Positions 1-10,719 of a stretch of DNA of 64,000 bases are shown here, one piece after another. The notes below the pieces were generated by a model. It saw only the letters and a program-made list of their open reading frames with translations. It ran no database searches and was not told the origin of the DNA. This stretch comes from Diabrotica undecimpunctata (lineage: Eukaryota; Arthropoda; Insecta; Coleoptera; Chrysomelidae), in NCBI RefSeq assembly GCF_040954645.1, contig NC_092806.1:7068001-7132000 (forward strand). Direction: 5' to 3'. Every line of letters starts with the position of its first letter. The stretch's first letter is position 1. The position numbers were made by a program, and so were the translations under genes.

Positions 1-284
1 TCTGGTTGAGGTCTTGCTGGAAAAACAGGTAGGTGTTTACGAATTAGGCAAACAGTTTCTAAAATATATAAAGAGGAAAGAATTAAAATCCCGTGATTTT
101 TAAAGTAGCTTCTGCAATGTGTTATTCTAATGAGGCCAAAAAGATACCGTATTGCTCTTTTTTCTCATTTAAAAATAACATCATATTAAGCAGCTGTACT
201 AGAACCCCAAAAAGGAGAGCCATATCGAAAATGAGACTCGAACAAAGAAAAATATGTTATTTTGGAAGATGCTAAATTGATCTC

Positions 285-700
285 CTTCAAAACAGATCTT
301 ATTGCATAGCAGGCTTACTTAACAAATCGATATGAAGGGACCATTTAAGGTTGCTGTCTATAAAAATGCCAAGAAATTTTACAGAATCAACGATACTGAT
401 CTGGCTATTATTAAGAAGCAAGGGTTGAAGAGCTCCTTTAAAGGATAATGCTACTGTCTTATTCACGTTAAAAGAGCGTAAATTAGTTCATTAATTAGTT
501 AAAAAAGTTCGAATAGCTTTGATGATTGCCGACCTCCGCCGCGGAGATGGCACTTGAAGAAGAAGAAATTAGAGTCGGACCAGGTTTTTATTTTAAGTAG
601 ATCAGAAGTTATAATTGCATGAAGAGTTGCAATATTAGAGTTCCTCCAGGTAATACTTGTATCATCAGCAGAAAGAAAGAAATGAAATAGGAGGTATTGT
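285..700 (-). pseudogene. Jockey/CR1-like reverse transcriptase fragment, interrupted
   Basis: Reading the minus strand, 700 to 573 gives ADDTSITW followed by DLLKIKTWSDSN. 479 to 285 gives NKTVALSFKG followed by SVKFLGIFIDSNLKWSLHI. These are the YADD catalytic block (first residue altered to S) and the downstream FLG...D..L.W..HI block of a jockey/CR1-type non-LTR reverse transcriptase. The two pieces join in frame once the 79-bp insert at 487-565 and one copy of its duplication are ignored. Only about 110 residues survive, with a stop near 300, so it is a dead fragment. Assignment to jockey rather than CR1 is uncertain. Confidence 0.7.
487..565 (+). mobile_element. 79-bp 5'-truncated RTE-like 3' tail with 7-bp TSD
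   Basis: The plus strand reads RIALMIADLRRGDGT and ends in GAAGAAGAAG, matching the C-terminus and tail of the RTE-like copies at 10.3 kb, 13.7 kb and 57 kb. It is flanked by AAATTAG at 480-486 and 566-572, a good target-site duplication. Removing it restores the reading frame of the surrounding minus-strand reverse transcriptase. It must therefore have inserted into that older element. Confidence 0.7.
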
Positions 701-1990
701 TTAAGACGGAATCTTTGCTGTTAATACTTTTTTTGACTTAGAAGATATTGCTGGGAGATGCGCAATGAAATTTTAGAGAGAATACAGCAAATAACTCATT
801 TTCGTGCATAAGTGTAGATAGGAGGTATTTTTACATCACCGAGGATATCTGCATTTTTTTCTAATTCTCCGGGAAGAACAGAGTTAAACCAAGCAATGCA
901 CAAAAAAATTGAAAAACCATCGAAAATATATCGAAAACCATATCAATAGAAAAAGTCCGTAGGTATTTTTTTGATGCATAGCTATAAATTATTTTATGTA
1001 TAGCAACTTACTTTTTTCTAGGTTAATCGACAATGTCACTCGACTCATAATGCCTTTTATGTCCCATTCGTTTATGGATATAAAAGAAACAACTGCTAAA
1101 TTTAGATCAATTCTCTCAATTACTGTTTATGTCCAGCCACAAATGTCTCCATTGTAGTTCTAAGTAACAACACGAACATTTCAAAACACTCTTTTGTATT
1201 TACAGATTTTTTAAGTTGAATACCGTGACAATCTTCCTCCAGGCAAAAAATTTATTGTTTTCAAGTCTAAACTGGTATTGCTTGTACTTAATATATATCT
1301 GGAATTTTCAGCATTGATTATAATCAAGGAAACTGGCTTAAATTTACATAATTATTACCACATGTCTATAAACTTTATAAAACGTATCAAAAAATAATAA
1401 ATTTATCGATGAAATCAGTGAATAAATTATCAGTGATTTCGAATAGACATTAGGAAAAAGACAATGATGATCTTCAGCATTAATAGCAATAATCACCTAA
1501 ATAAATGCACAAGATATGTTATAGTACATATGAAAATGATTGATAGCACAAATTTTATTGCACCTGAGATAAAACCCAATATAACATCATAAAGCAGTTA
1601 CGGAAATTATCTAAAAGAAAATATTTTGTATACAAAAAACATAGGTAAGTCCATGCAGCGAAAGGAAAGGATAAAAATAAAAATTAATTTATTATTGGAC
1701 ATTTAATATCCAGGCAATATTGACGTTAGTCATAATTGTGGCAGTAGCTAGAAGAAGGGCCTATCTGCTAAAAGTGTATTTTGAGAAATAAGCATTCAAA
1801 AATTTAACATCCATGTGTAAGGCGAACAAGAATTGTCGATCCATTGATAAAATAGTAGAGAACACCTTTATAAGATATGTCCCTTTTTTCTTTTCAAATG
1901 AGGAGTATTAAAACAAGTTTACATATGCCCTTCTTAAGTACTGAAACAAGTCTCTTACGTCTTTTATTTTAGACTGTTTAATAGAAACCC
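701..1990. other. No gene recognised
   Basis: AT-rich sequence with short spurious ORFs only. I see no protein motif, tandem array or paired terminal repeat. A few bases next to 700 may belong to the jockey-like fragment. Confidence 0.5.
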
Positions 1991-1994
1991 GAGG

Positions 1995-2665
1995 CAAAGG
2001 TAAGGTAATTTATAATAATTACAAAAGCCCAACAGCGCCAAGAAAACATAACAATACATGGAGAACAAATTAAAAAAGTTGAAAAATATAAATATCTGGG
2101 TACAATAATTAACCAAAATAATGTGTACACAGATGAGATTAAGGCAAGAATAGGACAGGCAAGAATTTCTTTTAACAAACTGAAAAAAGGACTCTGCAGC
2201 AGGGACATTTCAATTTCTTAAAGATAAGACTTCTGAGATGCTACGTGTTCTCCGTATTATTTTATGGGTTGGAGGCTTGGACATTAAAGAAAGATGTTTC
2301 GGACAGATTAGAAGCCTTCGAGTTATGGGCCTACAGAAGGATATTAAGAATAAGTTGGGTGGATAGAGTCACGAATGTCGAGGTGTTGAGAAGAATGGAA
2401 AAAGATAAAGAGGTTTTAAATACAATTAAAGTCAGAAAACTGCAATATCTGGGAGATGTCATGAGGGGCAAGCGTTATAACTTGTTGCAAATAATAATGC
2501 AAGGGAGACTACAGGATAGAAGGAGTCGCGGAAGAAGACGCATCTCCTGGTTAAACAATCTGAGCGCTTGATTTAACTAAACTTCTGCTGACCTCTTTAA
2601 AGCAGCGGTACACAAGTGCGAATTGCCACTTTCTTAGAGGAGATGCCACATAAAGAAGAAGATAC
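1995..2665 (+). pseudogene. RTE-like non-LTR retrotransposon 3' fragment
   Basis: The segment 2040-2220 reads HGEQIKKVEKYKYLGTII and KARIGQARISFNKL. After a stop near 2220 the frame from 2245 reads LFYGLEAWTLKKDVSDRLEAF, YRRILRISWVDRVTNVEVLRRM, QYLGDVMRGKRYNLLQIIMQG and GRRRISWLNNL. This is the thumb and C-terminal region of RTE-like reverse transcriptases, closely matching the copies at 13.7 kb and 57 kb. The body ends with AAGAAGAAG near 2660, the usual tail. Palm domain and endonuclease are absent (5' truncation), and it carries stops, so it is not functional. Confidence 0.8.
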
Positions 2666-3128
2666 ATTTCAAAGTAGGTTTTAGAAGCAGTCAGTGTCCC
2701 ACAACGTTTATACTTCAGCACGCGATACTGTTAAACTCACAATCTTTATTCACAGACTTCTCCAAGAAATAAGAATATAGAGGGGTCATGAAATGAGAAA
2801 TGAGAAGAAGTTTGTCTGTACTGTACGATTTTTTCTAGGTAGACTTTGGGTTCCTCACATCTTGAACTCTTTTTAGGGCCTGCCTTATAACCCCAAAATT
2901 TCTGTCGCACTGACAAGAAGTGTCTACGAGCATAATAAATATGTGTCACTTGGACTCTGTATAGTTTTGATATCCAAGAACAAAACCGTAACAAAGTCTG
3001 ATTTTTATTTTGTCCTCCAGCTGTCTGATAAAAGAACAAGATGCTTATGAGAATAATCTGCTAATTTATTGTGAATTAAGTCAAAGATGAATAAAGCAAT
3101 ACTACTTGCTCCCTTTTTACATTGAGAT
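2666..3128. other. No gene recognised
   Basis: About 460 bp of older sequence into which the following LINE inserted. A minus-strand ORF of 97 codons (2746-3039) runs through it, but I recognise no domain in it. Confidence 0.4.
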
Positions 3129-3139
3129 TCTATGAAGGA

Positions 3140-4000
3140 GTATGGGCCCAATTTCAGGCTATCTAAATCTCTTGGAAACGCCCCAACTATCTTCCAGGCA
3201 GAAATACATGCTATAGACATAAGTGCCCAAGAATGTCTCAACCGAGACACCCGTAGGGCAAAAGTCTTTATTTTATCAGACAGCCAAGCCGCCTTAAAGG
3301 CTCTAAATTCATTTACATGTGAGTCAAAGTTGGTTTGGGACTGTAAACAATCTCTCAAGAAGCTGGCGGAACGCAACAATGTAACTGTGATGTGAGTGCC
3401 AGGTCACAAGGGAATTGCAGGAAATGAGGAAGCTGACAGCCTCGCAAAAGAAAGAGCTAATACCCCATTCCAGGGTCCGGAACCCTTCTGTGGACTATTA
3501 AAAAGCCACATCAGAGAGGAACTTCGTACCTGGGAACTCAATCAACTAAGATCATATTGGTCTAACACACCAGGACAAAGGCAAGCAAAAAGGCTCATAA
3601 AAGTGTCGCCTATTGCAACAAACCGCCTTCTAGAAATGAGTAAAAAAGATATCAAAATGGTCACTGGCCTTCTCACAGGTTACTGCCCTCTGAGATCTCA
3701 TCTCAAGGAGATGGGCAAATCAGATAGTGAGAACTGTCGTTTCTGTCACAATGAAAAAGAAACGGCAGAACATATACTATGCAACTGCGTAGCACTGTTC
3801 CGCAAAAGACTAAAATTCCTAGGAGAGGTCAGTCTGGCGTCCTCTGACATAGGAAACAAGTCACCTAGGAAGCTAATCAACTTCATCAAAAGTATTGGCA
3901 TTCTAGAGTTTAACTAGATTAAGGTATGCACAAAAGATCTCTATAGGTCGAAGTGCGGTGAGGCCGCATGGCCTTAACGACCTCACATAATCTAATCTAA
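3140..4000 (+). pseudogene. RNase H and tail of an RNase H-bearing non-LTR retrotransposon
   Basis: Two ORFs (3132-3395 and 3396-3917) are one frame split by TGA at 3393-3395. The translation shows RNase H motifs: FQAEIHAI (catalytic Glu), ILSDSQAALKAL (Asp), and VPGHKGIAGNEEADSLAK (His and Asp). A zinc-like CRFCHNEKETAEHILCNC follows, then a C-terminus typical of I/R1/LOA-group LINEs. The TGA replaces the conserved Trp of W-VPGH. The 3' end is a short (TAATC)n tail. TCTATGAAGGA flanks the copy at 3129-3139 and 4001-4011. The first RNase H Asp, the reverse transcriptase and the endonuclease are missing through 5' truncation. The initial MKE of the ORF comes from the duplicated target, not from the element. 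Confidence 0.85.
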
Positions 4001-4125
4001 TCTATGAAGGAATATACATATGATGATCCATCATTATGCACGTGTATATTGAATACGTACATCCATAAAAGTCTTATATAGAACTGTTTTGTTATGCTGA
4101 GCTTTAGCAACCGTCGATTTTGTGC

Positions 4126-4910
4126 TTAATCAAATTCCAGGACAAGAATGCCACTATCAACTGTTGCCTTTCTCAAGTAATCAACACGGCATTCATCATT
4201 CTGGTTCTTTTCTAGTTTGATTTCACACTCACGATAATAATCACATATGTCAGTCTTCGGTTTTTTGAACGTAAAATTAGTTTCTCTGAAAAACTTGAAA
4301 TAGGTCTTGTATTTTATGGTAAGATTATTTCCAGTAGTGTCTTTAAGCAAGTTTTAAAACTGTTCAAAAATGTTCTTAATCGTTAGGTCTGCGTTGTCGA
4401 AGTACCTACAATCTGTTTGTTTTTCCAGGTGTGTAACGACTTGGTTTATGTGGAATAGATTTTAAATCTTCTAAAGCAATAGAAAAAACATCTGAAATTT
4501 TTCTTTAGTTTCCGTGTTTTCCACGTTTTTCATCAAGTGGAGATTCCTCAACAATCTTTCTGTAATATTCTTACACACTTCACTCCTACTTGATATACTT
4601 AAGTAAACAAAAAAGGAACGGAACACGGGCACATCACAACCAGAAGTTTTAAGCTTGTATTTCCAGTGATACTGTCTAATAATTTTGGGATTTTATATCT
4701 CTCTATACTGTCTCTATACTATCTTTCTGGAGGTTCCCCTAATGCCATACAACCTGCTAGAAGAGTGTCTTGTTCTCTTTGAACCATTATCATAAAAAGA
4801 GTCAAGTAAACGGCTTTTGATCTTGTGAAGTTATTTTTGCAAAACATTTTTCTACACAACACTTACAGACAACAGAAAATACCTTTTTTCTCGTAACTGT
4901 CGTTCTCCTG
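4126..4910 (-). pseudogene. Decayed transposon-type protein of an insect-wide family
   Basis: On the minus strand, pieces in different frames occur in the expected order: VCKCCVEKCFAKITSQDQ (about 4860-4810), YYRKIVEESPLDEKRGKHGN (about 4580-4520), then KTYFKFFRETNFTFKKPKTDI followed by CDYYRECEIKLEKNQNDE (4350-4160). The order CxxKCY-type, RGKHGN, then a K/QPK.D.C motif matches a family I know from many insect and cnidarian genomes as unnamed transposon-like proteins. I recall its C-terminal part being called DUF7869 but cannot confirm that. Many stops and frameshifts make it a fossil. The fusion ORF at 44852-45757 carries what looks like the C-terminal part of the same family. Confidence 0.5.
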
Positions 4911-4982
4911 TCAACTCTTCTAGACACACAAATCTTTCTCAGCTGTGCCAACACTTCACTAAAAAAGTGTTGTACCTTTCTT

Positions 4983-5110
4983 CTTCTTCTTCGCCCTTAA
5001 GTAATCCAACTTTGGACATGAGCCTCCCCCAAATCAATCCAGTTGTTTCTATTTTGCGCCACTTGCTTCCAGTTGTGTCCTCCGATCCTCTTAATGTCAT
5101 CAGCCCAGCC
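4983..5110 (-). pseudogene. RTE-like 3' tail
   Basis: The minus strand reads WADDIKRIGGHNWKQVAQNR then NNWIDLGEAHVQSWIT, a stop and a GAAGAAGAAG tail. The W.DDI...W...A..R..W...GEA.VQ.W pattern is the last 35-40 residues of RTE-like ORFs, as also seen at 48.6-48.7 kb. It is heavily 5' truncated. Confidence 0.7.
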
Positions 5111-6214
5111 TACTAACGTAAAAAACCGTAGTATCGTAGAAAAAAATTGGTAGACTGACAGAAAATAACATAAAGAGTTCAATTCTGTGTTCTCCAGAAG
5201 AAAGGCCCATAGGCTTATAGGCCTTATTCTAGTCACCGCCTCAATTATTTTGAATAAAATCTTAAAAGTACTTTTGAATAATTTTAATTTTGTCATATTT
5301 CCGACAATAAAAGTTAACTCTGCTTTCTTCGTGGTATGCATCAGTAAATTCTTGAAAATAAAATTTCCATCCTTCAGTTTCTCATAGCAAATTATACCTA
5401 ATAACTATATGCAAACGTTGAACATCGTCATTATAAAACCAGTTTGAAATGTAGAGTGTTTTTAAATTAACCGTCTGTACTCCTAATAAAGAAAATTTCT
5501 GCATTAGGTAGAAATCAACAATTAAATCATAATTGATTTTGTTTTACAGCACCGGCTTAAACGTGGGAGCAAATCCATTAGTTTCAACTTAAATAAAACT
5601 CATTAATGCTAGAAAATATGGAGTACAAAGTATCTTTAAAATTCATTCATTATGAATGAATCCATAGCTAGAATTCTCTATAAAAAGTTATAAATCAAAC
5701 CTGAAAAACTAATAGCATACACAATAAGGAATTTTCTTTGTAATAAGATTTTTTTTCTTCACCGAGAACCATTTTAACTGTCTTTGTTCCTCTTCCGTTT
5801 ATGCTTCATTTTTTTTTGTCTTATGCTACCATTTCCTAAGCTTTTAAGTTTTCCCAAATCTTCTGATATATTTTCATATATCTTACCATTTGACTTTTGT
5901 CTGTTATTTTCACACCGGTTTCTTTTGGTCGCCATTGTTTTCTATTTATTGCACGTTACTTTTCGCCTCATTCCCTTTTTTCTCTGGAAGCCGTCTCTTC
6001 AACACTGTGTAGTACAACCAATTAGCTTACAGTTTATCCTCGAAATAACTATTATAGAAGTCCTCGGGATCTGCTCTTTATATCTCTCCGCCAACACCTG
6101 ATAGATGTTTTATTTGGAACTGGAATCCAGAGCTATTGTATTATAATGACATCGAATCTTCTCATGGTAATAGAAAGTTATTCTATACAACAAATTCTGT
6201 CTTAGCCCCAAATA
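5111..6214. other. No gene recognised
   Basis: AT-rich. The plus-strand Phe/Leu-rich ORF at 5784-6101 looks membrane-like only because it is T-rich and possibly antisense to decayed coding sequence. No motif could be confirmed on either strand. Confidence 0.4.
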
Positions 6215-6227
6215 GCATTGCTTCTTC

Positions 6228-7735
6228 TTCTTCCTCTTTATAAGCAATTCTGCTTGTTCATTGGTGGATTAATACCTCTATGGAAGGTTGTCACTCCATC
6301 TTTTGCGCAATCGTCCGATACTTCTTCTGCCGATTGGTCTTCTTCACACGGGTTTTCTTCATTCTGCTTATGTGGTTATTCCATACTTTTTTTCTATTTT
6401 GTGTCCTATCATTTGTACACTGTACGTTACATTTTCTTCATATGTATTCACTTCTCAGCGTATTTCCTGTAATTCTAATCAGTACTCTCATCTCTGCCGT
6501 TTCCAGTAGTCTTTGCGTTGTGGTTGTGTTAGGTCTTGGTTCTGAGGCATATGTCATTATTGGTCTTTCACTGTCTTTATCAATTCTTGACTTCATCTCA
6601 GTGTTAATGTGTCTGTTTCGCCATATAGTATTATTAAGGCATCCTGCCAGTCTATTTGCTTTTTGTACTTGATCTCTCACTTCTTTATCCAGGTCTCCAT
6701 AGCTTCTTCTTCGTCTTCTTTTTATGTAGACATGACTCTGTCTGTTTTTCAATGTGCCTCCAGTAAGTTGTCGTTCCATCGGTTTCATGATCTTCCTACT
6801 GATCGTCTTCCCATTGGGGAACCGTCCCTTGCCGTCTTTACTGCTCTATTTGTGGTCATTCGGCTTATATGATCGTTTTATTCTACTCTTCTATTTCTTA
6901 CCCAGTTCTTGATGTTCTCCAACTTACATCTCATATATCTGTACTTCTAGCTCCAGTAGCTAGACAGTGTAATTATGTTAAATATGTGGACCAGTCAGTC
7001 TTTGCGGACTATCTTCATCTTGGGCTATCAATATTGCGTCGTCTGCGTAAAAGATTATTTTTATTTCTTTGTTTTCTCTTTTGTATTCTCTTCCTTTGTT
7101 AACGCTTTTGATGATTTCATCCATGATCAAATTGAAGAACATGAGGCTTAATAGATCCCCGTTTGTTTTATTCCGCTGCCTATTTCTATAGGTTCTGTAA
7201 GTTGTCCATCTATTCTGACTTCCATTTTGTTGTTTTGGTAAATTTTGTCGATAGTTTTTATAATATTTAGGGGAGCTTCTCTATTATACAGAAGATGGAT
7301 TACATCTTTGAGTCTTACTCTTGTCAAACGCTTTCTTTAGGTCAATCAGACCCAGAAATGCTGGTCTATTATATTCTAGTGATTTCTCAGTAATTTGCTT
7401 TATAACGAATATTTTATCTATACATGATATTTCACTACGAAAAACCTGTTGTTCATCTGCTAAACTTATCCTCTGATTTATTAGCACTTGTAAAATTTTA
7501 GTTGTAAGTTTTAGCGTAGTATTTAAATACCTCTGTTTCACCTCAGAACCTCAGGTTCTCAAGTATTTTCCGAACTTTATATTAAGTTCTTTATTTGTCG
7601 TAATATCTGGTGTTTCCGGTTCTAGCGTCGTTTGTTCTTCCACTGCATAGAGCTTTTTTAGGTAGTCAATCCACGTATCCTTTTCTATGTGTTTTGGTTC
7701 TATTAGTTCCTTTACCTCCATTCTTTATAGCATTC
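6228..7735 (-). pseudogene. RTE-like reverse transcriptase, decayed copy
   Basis: Read on the minus strand from 7735 down, in several frames: PKHIEKDTWIDYLKKLYAVE (connector before the palm), TTKILQVLINQRISLADEQQ then VIKQITEKSLEYNRPAFLGLID then LKKAFDK (palm block with catalytic Asp), IIFYADDAILIAQDED (YADD, near 7050), and LDKEVRDQVQKANRLAGCLN then IWRNRHINTEMKSRI (thumb). GRRSIGRLRKRWSDNLP (near 6300) is the C-terminal tail, followed by a GAAGAAGAAG-type tail at 6228. The endonuclease domain is missing and there are many frameshifts. The hydrophobic plus-strand ORFs in 6218-7102 are antisense shadows of this element. Confidence 0.8.
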
Positions 7736-7887
7736 CAAATAGCATTTGATACATGAAATACGTATAGAAGAATGGTACATTTATATACACATGTTTATAT
7801 ACACCTTGTATATATGTCTATGTATTTGTTTATATACCTCTAGAGGTCCTGCAACTTCTTGCTGCATTCCACATTTTTTCCTTCCCT

Positions 7888-8010
7888 TCTTAGTATCTGG
7901 CCAATCTATTGCACGATTCCTCATACATATGTTCCACATTTTGTTTCCATGATACTCTGGGTTTCCTCTTCGTCATCCGATCGGTGATGTTCATAGCTTT
8001 TTTGACCATG
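7888..8010 (-). pseudogene. Possible retrotransposon C-terminal remnant
   Basis: The minus strand reads KKAMNITDRMTKRKPRVSWK followed by QNVEHMYEESCNRLARY and a stop. The M...DR...RKPR.SW block resembles the basic GRPR..W tail of RTE-like ORFs, but it is short and could be chance. The remainder of 7740-9000 (a TA/TG-rich stretch at 7770-7850, then AT-rich DNA) shows no gene. Confidence 0.3.
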
Positions 8011-9000
8011 TAGTATTTAATATTCATATCACGTGTTCGCGGTTCGCAGTTGTTTGAAAAGATTATAATCTATGTATAATAAATACCTCGAAACGAAGAG
8101 TCTATACTGGCGCTGTATTACTTTTTTCGCTAGAGTAAAATGCTCGGGCGACGTCACGGAACTAGCGCCACAAGATGGCATCGTGACGGAGAGCGTCACA
8201 AAATAGCTGTTCTTCAAATCGATTCAAAAAACTTTATCACTTATTAGAGAATTTTTAATTTATACAGCGTTTTAGCAAGAGCAAGAATAAGATTCGCAGA
8301 ATAAGTTTATAGAGTCTGCATTTGTCTAAAAAACACAAAATTTGAAGGAAAGAAGTGTCCTGAAATTATGCTGTTTAAAAAACACGCCACACGACAGCAA
8401 ATGATTAAGCTGAGGCTTTAGCTGGGGAAGCAGTACATAATGGAGTCTTTTGCAATATTTATATAGTAAGGGATATACACGACCAAAAAAATGCAACAGC
8501 TGGAAGGATAAATATTTTGAAGCGACGATTCTATAATGGCGTTTTATTACTTAATATCTGTCAATAAAAGATTCGATTTGCAACGATTGTCAAAATTTAA
8601 AAGTCATAAATGTCGTCCAATGATTAACAATATTGAATAATCTGTTAAAATTTTTATGACAATTCTCGTTTTAAAATAATTTCATATACTTACTTAAATA
8701 CAATTATTTTTATTTTATTTTCTTATTTAGTTGATAAAATAATTAAACTTACTATCAAATGATATTTAATTCTATCTTATTACTAATTTAATATTTCGTC
8801 TGAATTTGACAGGTCTGTCAGCAGTAAACAACGTATACTTTGTTAATACGTTACCAGGTGGCGTTAGGAGCAAAGATAATAATTTACTAAATTATTTTAA
8901 TATAATATAACTTGTTTAAAATATAAGTAATAAATATATAATAAAATTGCTTTATTGTATAAATTGACTACATAACCATCAGTAAGCACTAAATAAATGC
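8011..9000. other. No gene recognised
   Basis: Non-coding. A moderately GC-rich patch at 8030-8210 (several CGAC, GCGCTG and CGTCACGG motifs) stands out from the AT-rich background and may be the end of an unidentified repeat. I could not pair it with an inverted copy. Confidence 0.35.
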
Positions 9001-9026
9001 AGTGAAATCTGTAAAAACTTTTCCTG

Positions 9027-10070
9027 GTGCGGATGTTCCATCTGACCAGTATGTTGTCAGCACAAACCAATAACATCTTTATTAGAGACGGCATACTGTT
9101 TATTACTGATTTGGATAAAATAGACAGACGGAAAGAGTACATTGAGGAACGGTTTACTGATGAAAGGTCCGATCTTGAAATTAAAAAAGTAGTTACAGTG
9201 CTCGGCATAACTATGGACGAAATTGAGCGAGTAACAAGATTAACAAAGATCAGAAAAGCGACGAGACCGGATGAAATACCGAGTGAAATAAGAAATATCT
9301 TCAAAAGTACTCTTCAAATGTTGCACTCAAGGATGTACCAAAAAATAAAACAACTTGGTGACACGCAGTTTGGGTTCAGCAATAACCTTGGAACCAGAGA
9401 AGTACTATTTGGTGTTGAAGTTATGTTATAATATAGAGAAACGCAGAGATGTCGGCCATCCAGTTTATATGTGTTTTGATGACTTTAAGAAGGCCTTTGA
9501 TTGAGTAAAGATACTTAAATAATAACCATTCTTCAGATGGTAGGTATTGATGATAAAGACCTACGTATCATTAAAAATCTTTACTGGCATCCACTTGCAA
9601 ACATCAGGATTGCCCAGAACAATTCTGAAGATCTTCAAATGTGAAGAAAAGTAAGACAGGGTTGCATTTGTCCCCACCAATATTTAACATCTATTCTGTT
9701 ATTAATAAAGCATTGGATAGTGTTCAATGTGGTATCAAAATTAATGGCATCAATAATGATAATTTGAGGTACGCGGATAACACGGTGTTGAATCCTTTGA
9801 AATCTGGCTGTATCGGAGAATTCTACGAATCAGCTGGGTAGATAGAGATTTTGGCCATGTTATGCGTCAGCCAAAGATATATAATATGCTTTATTTATAG
9901 ACGGACGAAGAGGGCCAGGTAGAAGAAGAACGTCATGCCTTAGAAACCTGAGGGAAGAGGGAATGGTTTAACAGATCCTCTGCATCCTTTTTTGAGCTGC
10001 TGTCGACAAAATTAGTATAGCCAAATTAATAGCCAACGCATAATAACCGAGCAGACCACAGGAAGAAGAT
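9027..10070 (+). pseudogene. RTE-like element with large internal deletion
   Basis: In shifting frames the plus strand gives YIEERFTDERSDLEI, KIRKATRPDEIPSEI (the usual KATGPDEI motif), LGDTQFGFSNNLGTREVLFG, FKKAFD (near 9490), VGIDDKDLRIIKNLYWHPLA then NIRIAQNNSEDLQ, VRQGCI (near 9655), INGINNDNLRYADNTVL (YADD altered to YADN), ISWVDR (near 9835), then GHVMRQPKIYNML. The jump from the YADD block and ISWVDR directly to GHVMR removes about 200 residues of thumb. The tail at 10020-10070 reads AKLIANA followed by GGAAGAAGA. No endonuclease is present. Confidence 0.8.
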
Positions 10071-10307
10071 AATCATGTGTACATATCATAAAAATTGTTT
10101 TGTTGCAATCCTGTCCACTGTTGAATAGACACGATTTGTTTTTCATCTGTTTTCTTCGTTCCTGCATAGAGATTTTACATTCTGTCGCCCAAAAATTAGT
10201 TTCCAGAGCATACTTCCTTTCCATGGTTATTAATAGTGTTCCAAGCTTCTGCTACTCCTGCTCCTTCAATTTACCTCTCTTTCTCTTTACATAAAAAAAT
10301 TAAACTC

Positions 10308-10668
10308 CTTTGAGATGTGGTGGGTGCTACAGGAGAATCCACAGAATATCGTGGACTGAAAAATAACCAATATAGAGGTGTTACAAAGAATGAAGAAAGA
10401 ATGTGAAGTCATAAAAACTGTTAAAATTAGAAAGATTCAATATCTGGGTCATATAATGAGGGGCGAGAAGTGCGTATTACTTAGACTAATTATGCAAGGG
10501 AAGATACAAGGGAAGAGAAACCCAGGACGACGCAAAATATCCTGGCTAAGAAATTTGAGAGAGTGGTTCGGTTGCAGCTTATTAGAATTATTCAGAAGCG
10601 TGGCCAATAAAATTAAAATAACGATGATGATTTCCAACCACCGATAGGAGAAGGAACCTGAAGAAGAA
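10308..10668 (+). pseudogene. RTE-like 3' fragment
   Basis: After a frameshift near 10330 (RIHRISWT) the frame reads NIEVLQRMKKECEVIKTVKI, RKIQYLGHIMRGEKCVLLRL, IMQGKIQGKRNPGRRKISWL and RNLREWFGCSLLELFR, and ends at a stop near 10645. It is followed by GAAGAAGAAGAAGAAGG. This is the C-terminal 110 residues of the same RTE-like family as at 2.0-2.6 kb and 57 kb. Confidence 0.85.
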
Positions 10669-10719
10669 GAAGAAGGTATTTGAATGGCCAGATGAGAATT
10701 AAAAATGTTTTTTAGCAAG

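Noticed and set aside
6218..7102. Several hydrophobic plus-strand ORFs resembling membrane proteins
   Set aside because: They are antisense to a minus-strand RTE-like reverse transcriptase with clear YADD and thumb motifs.
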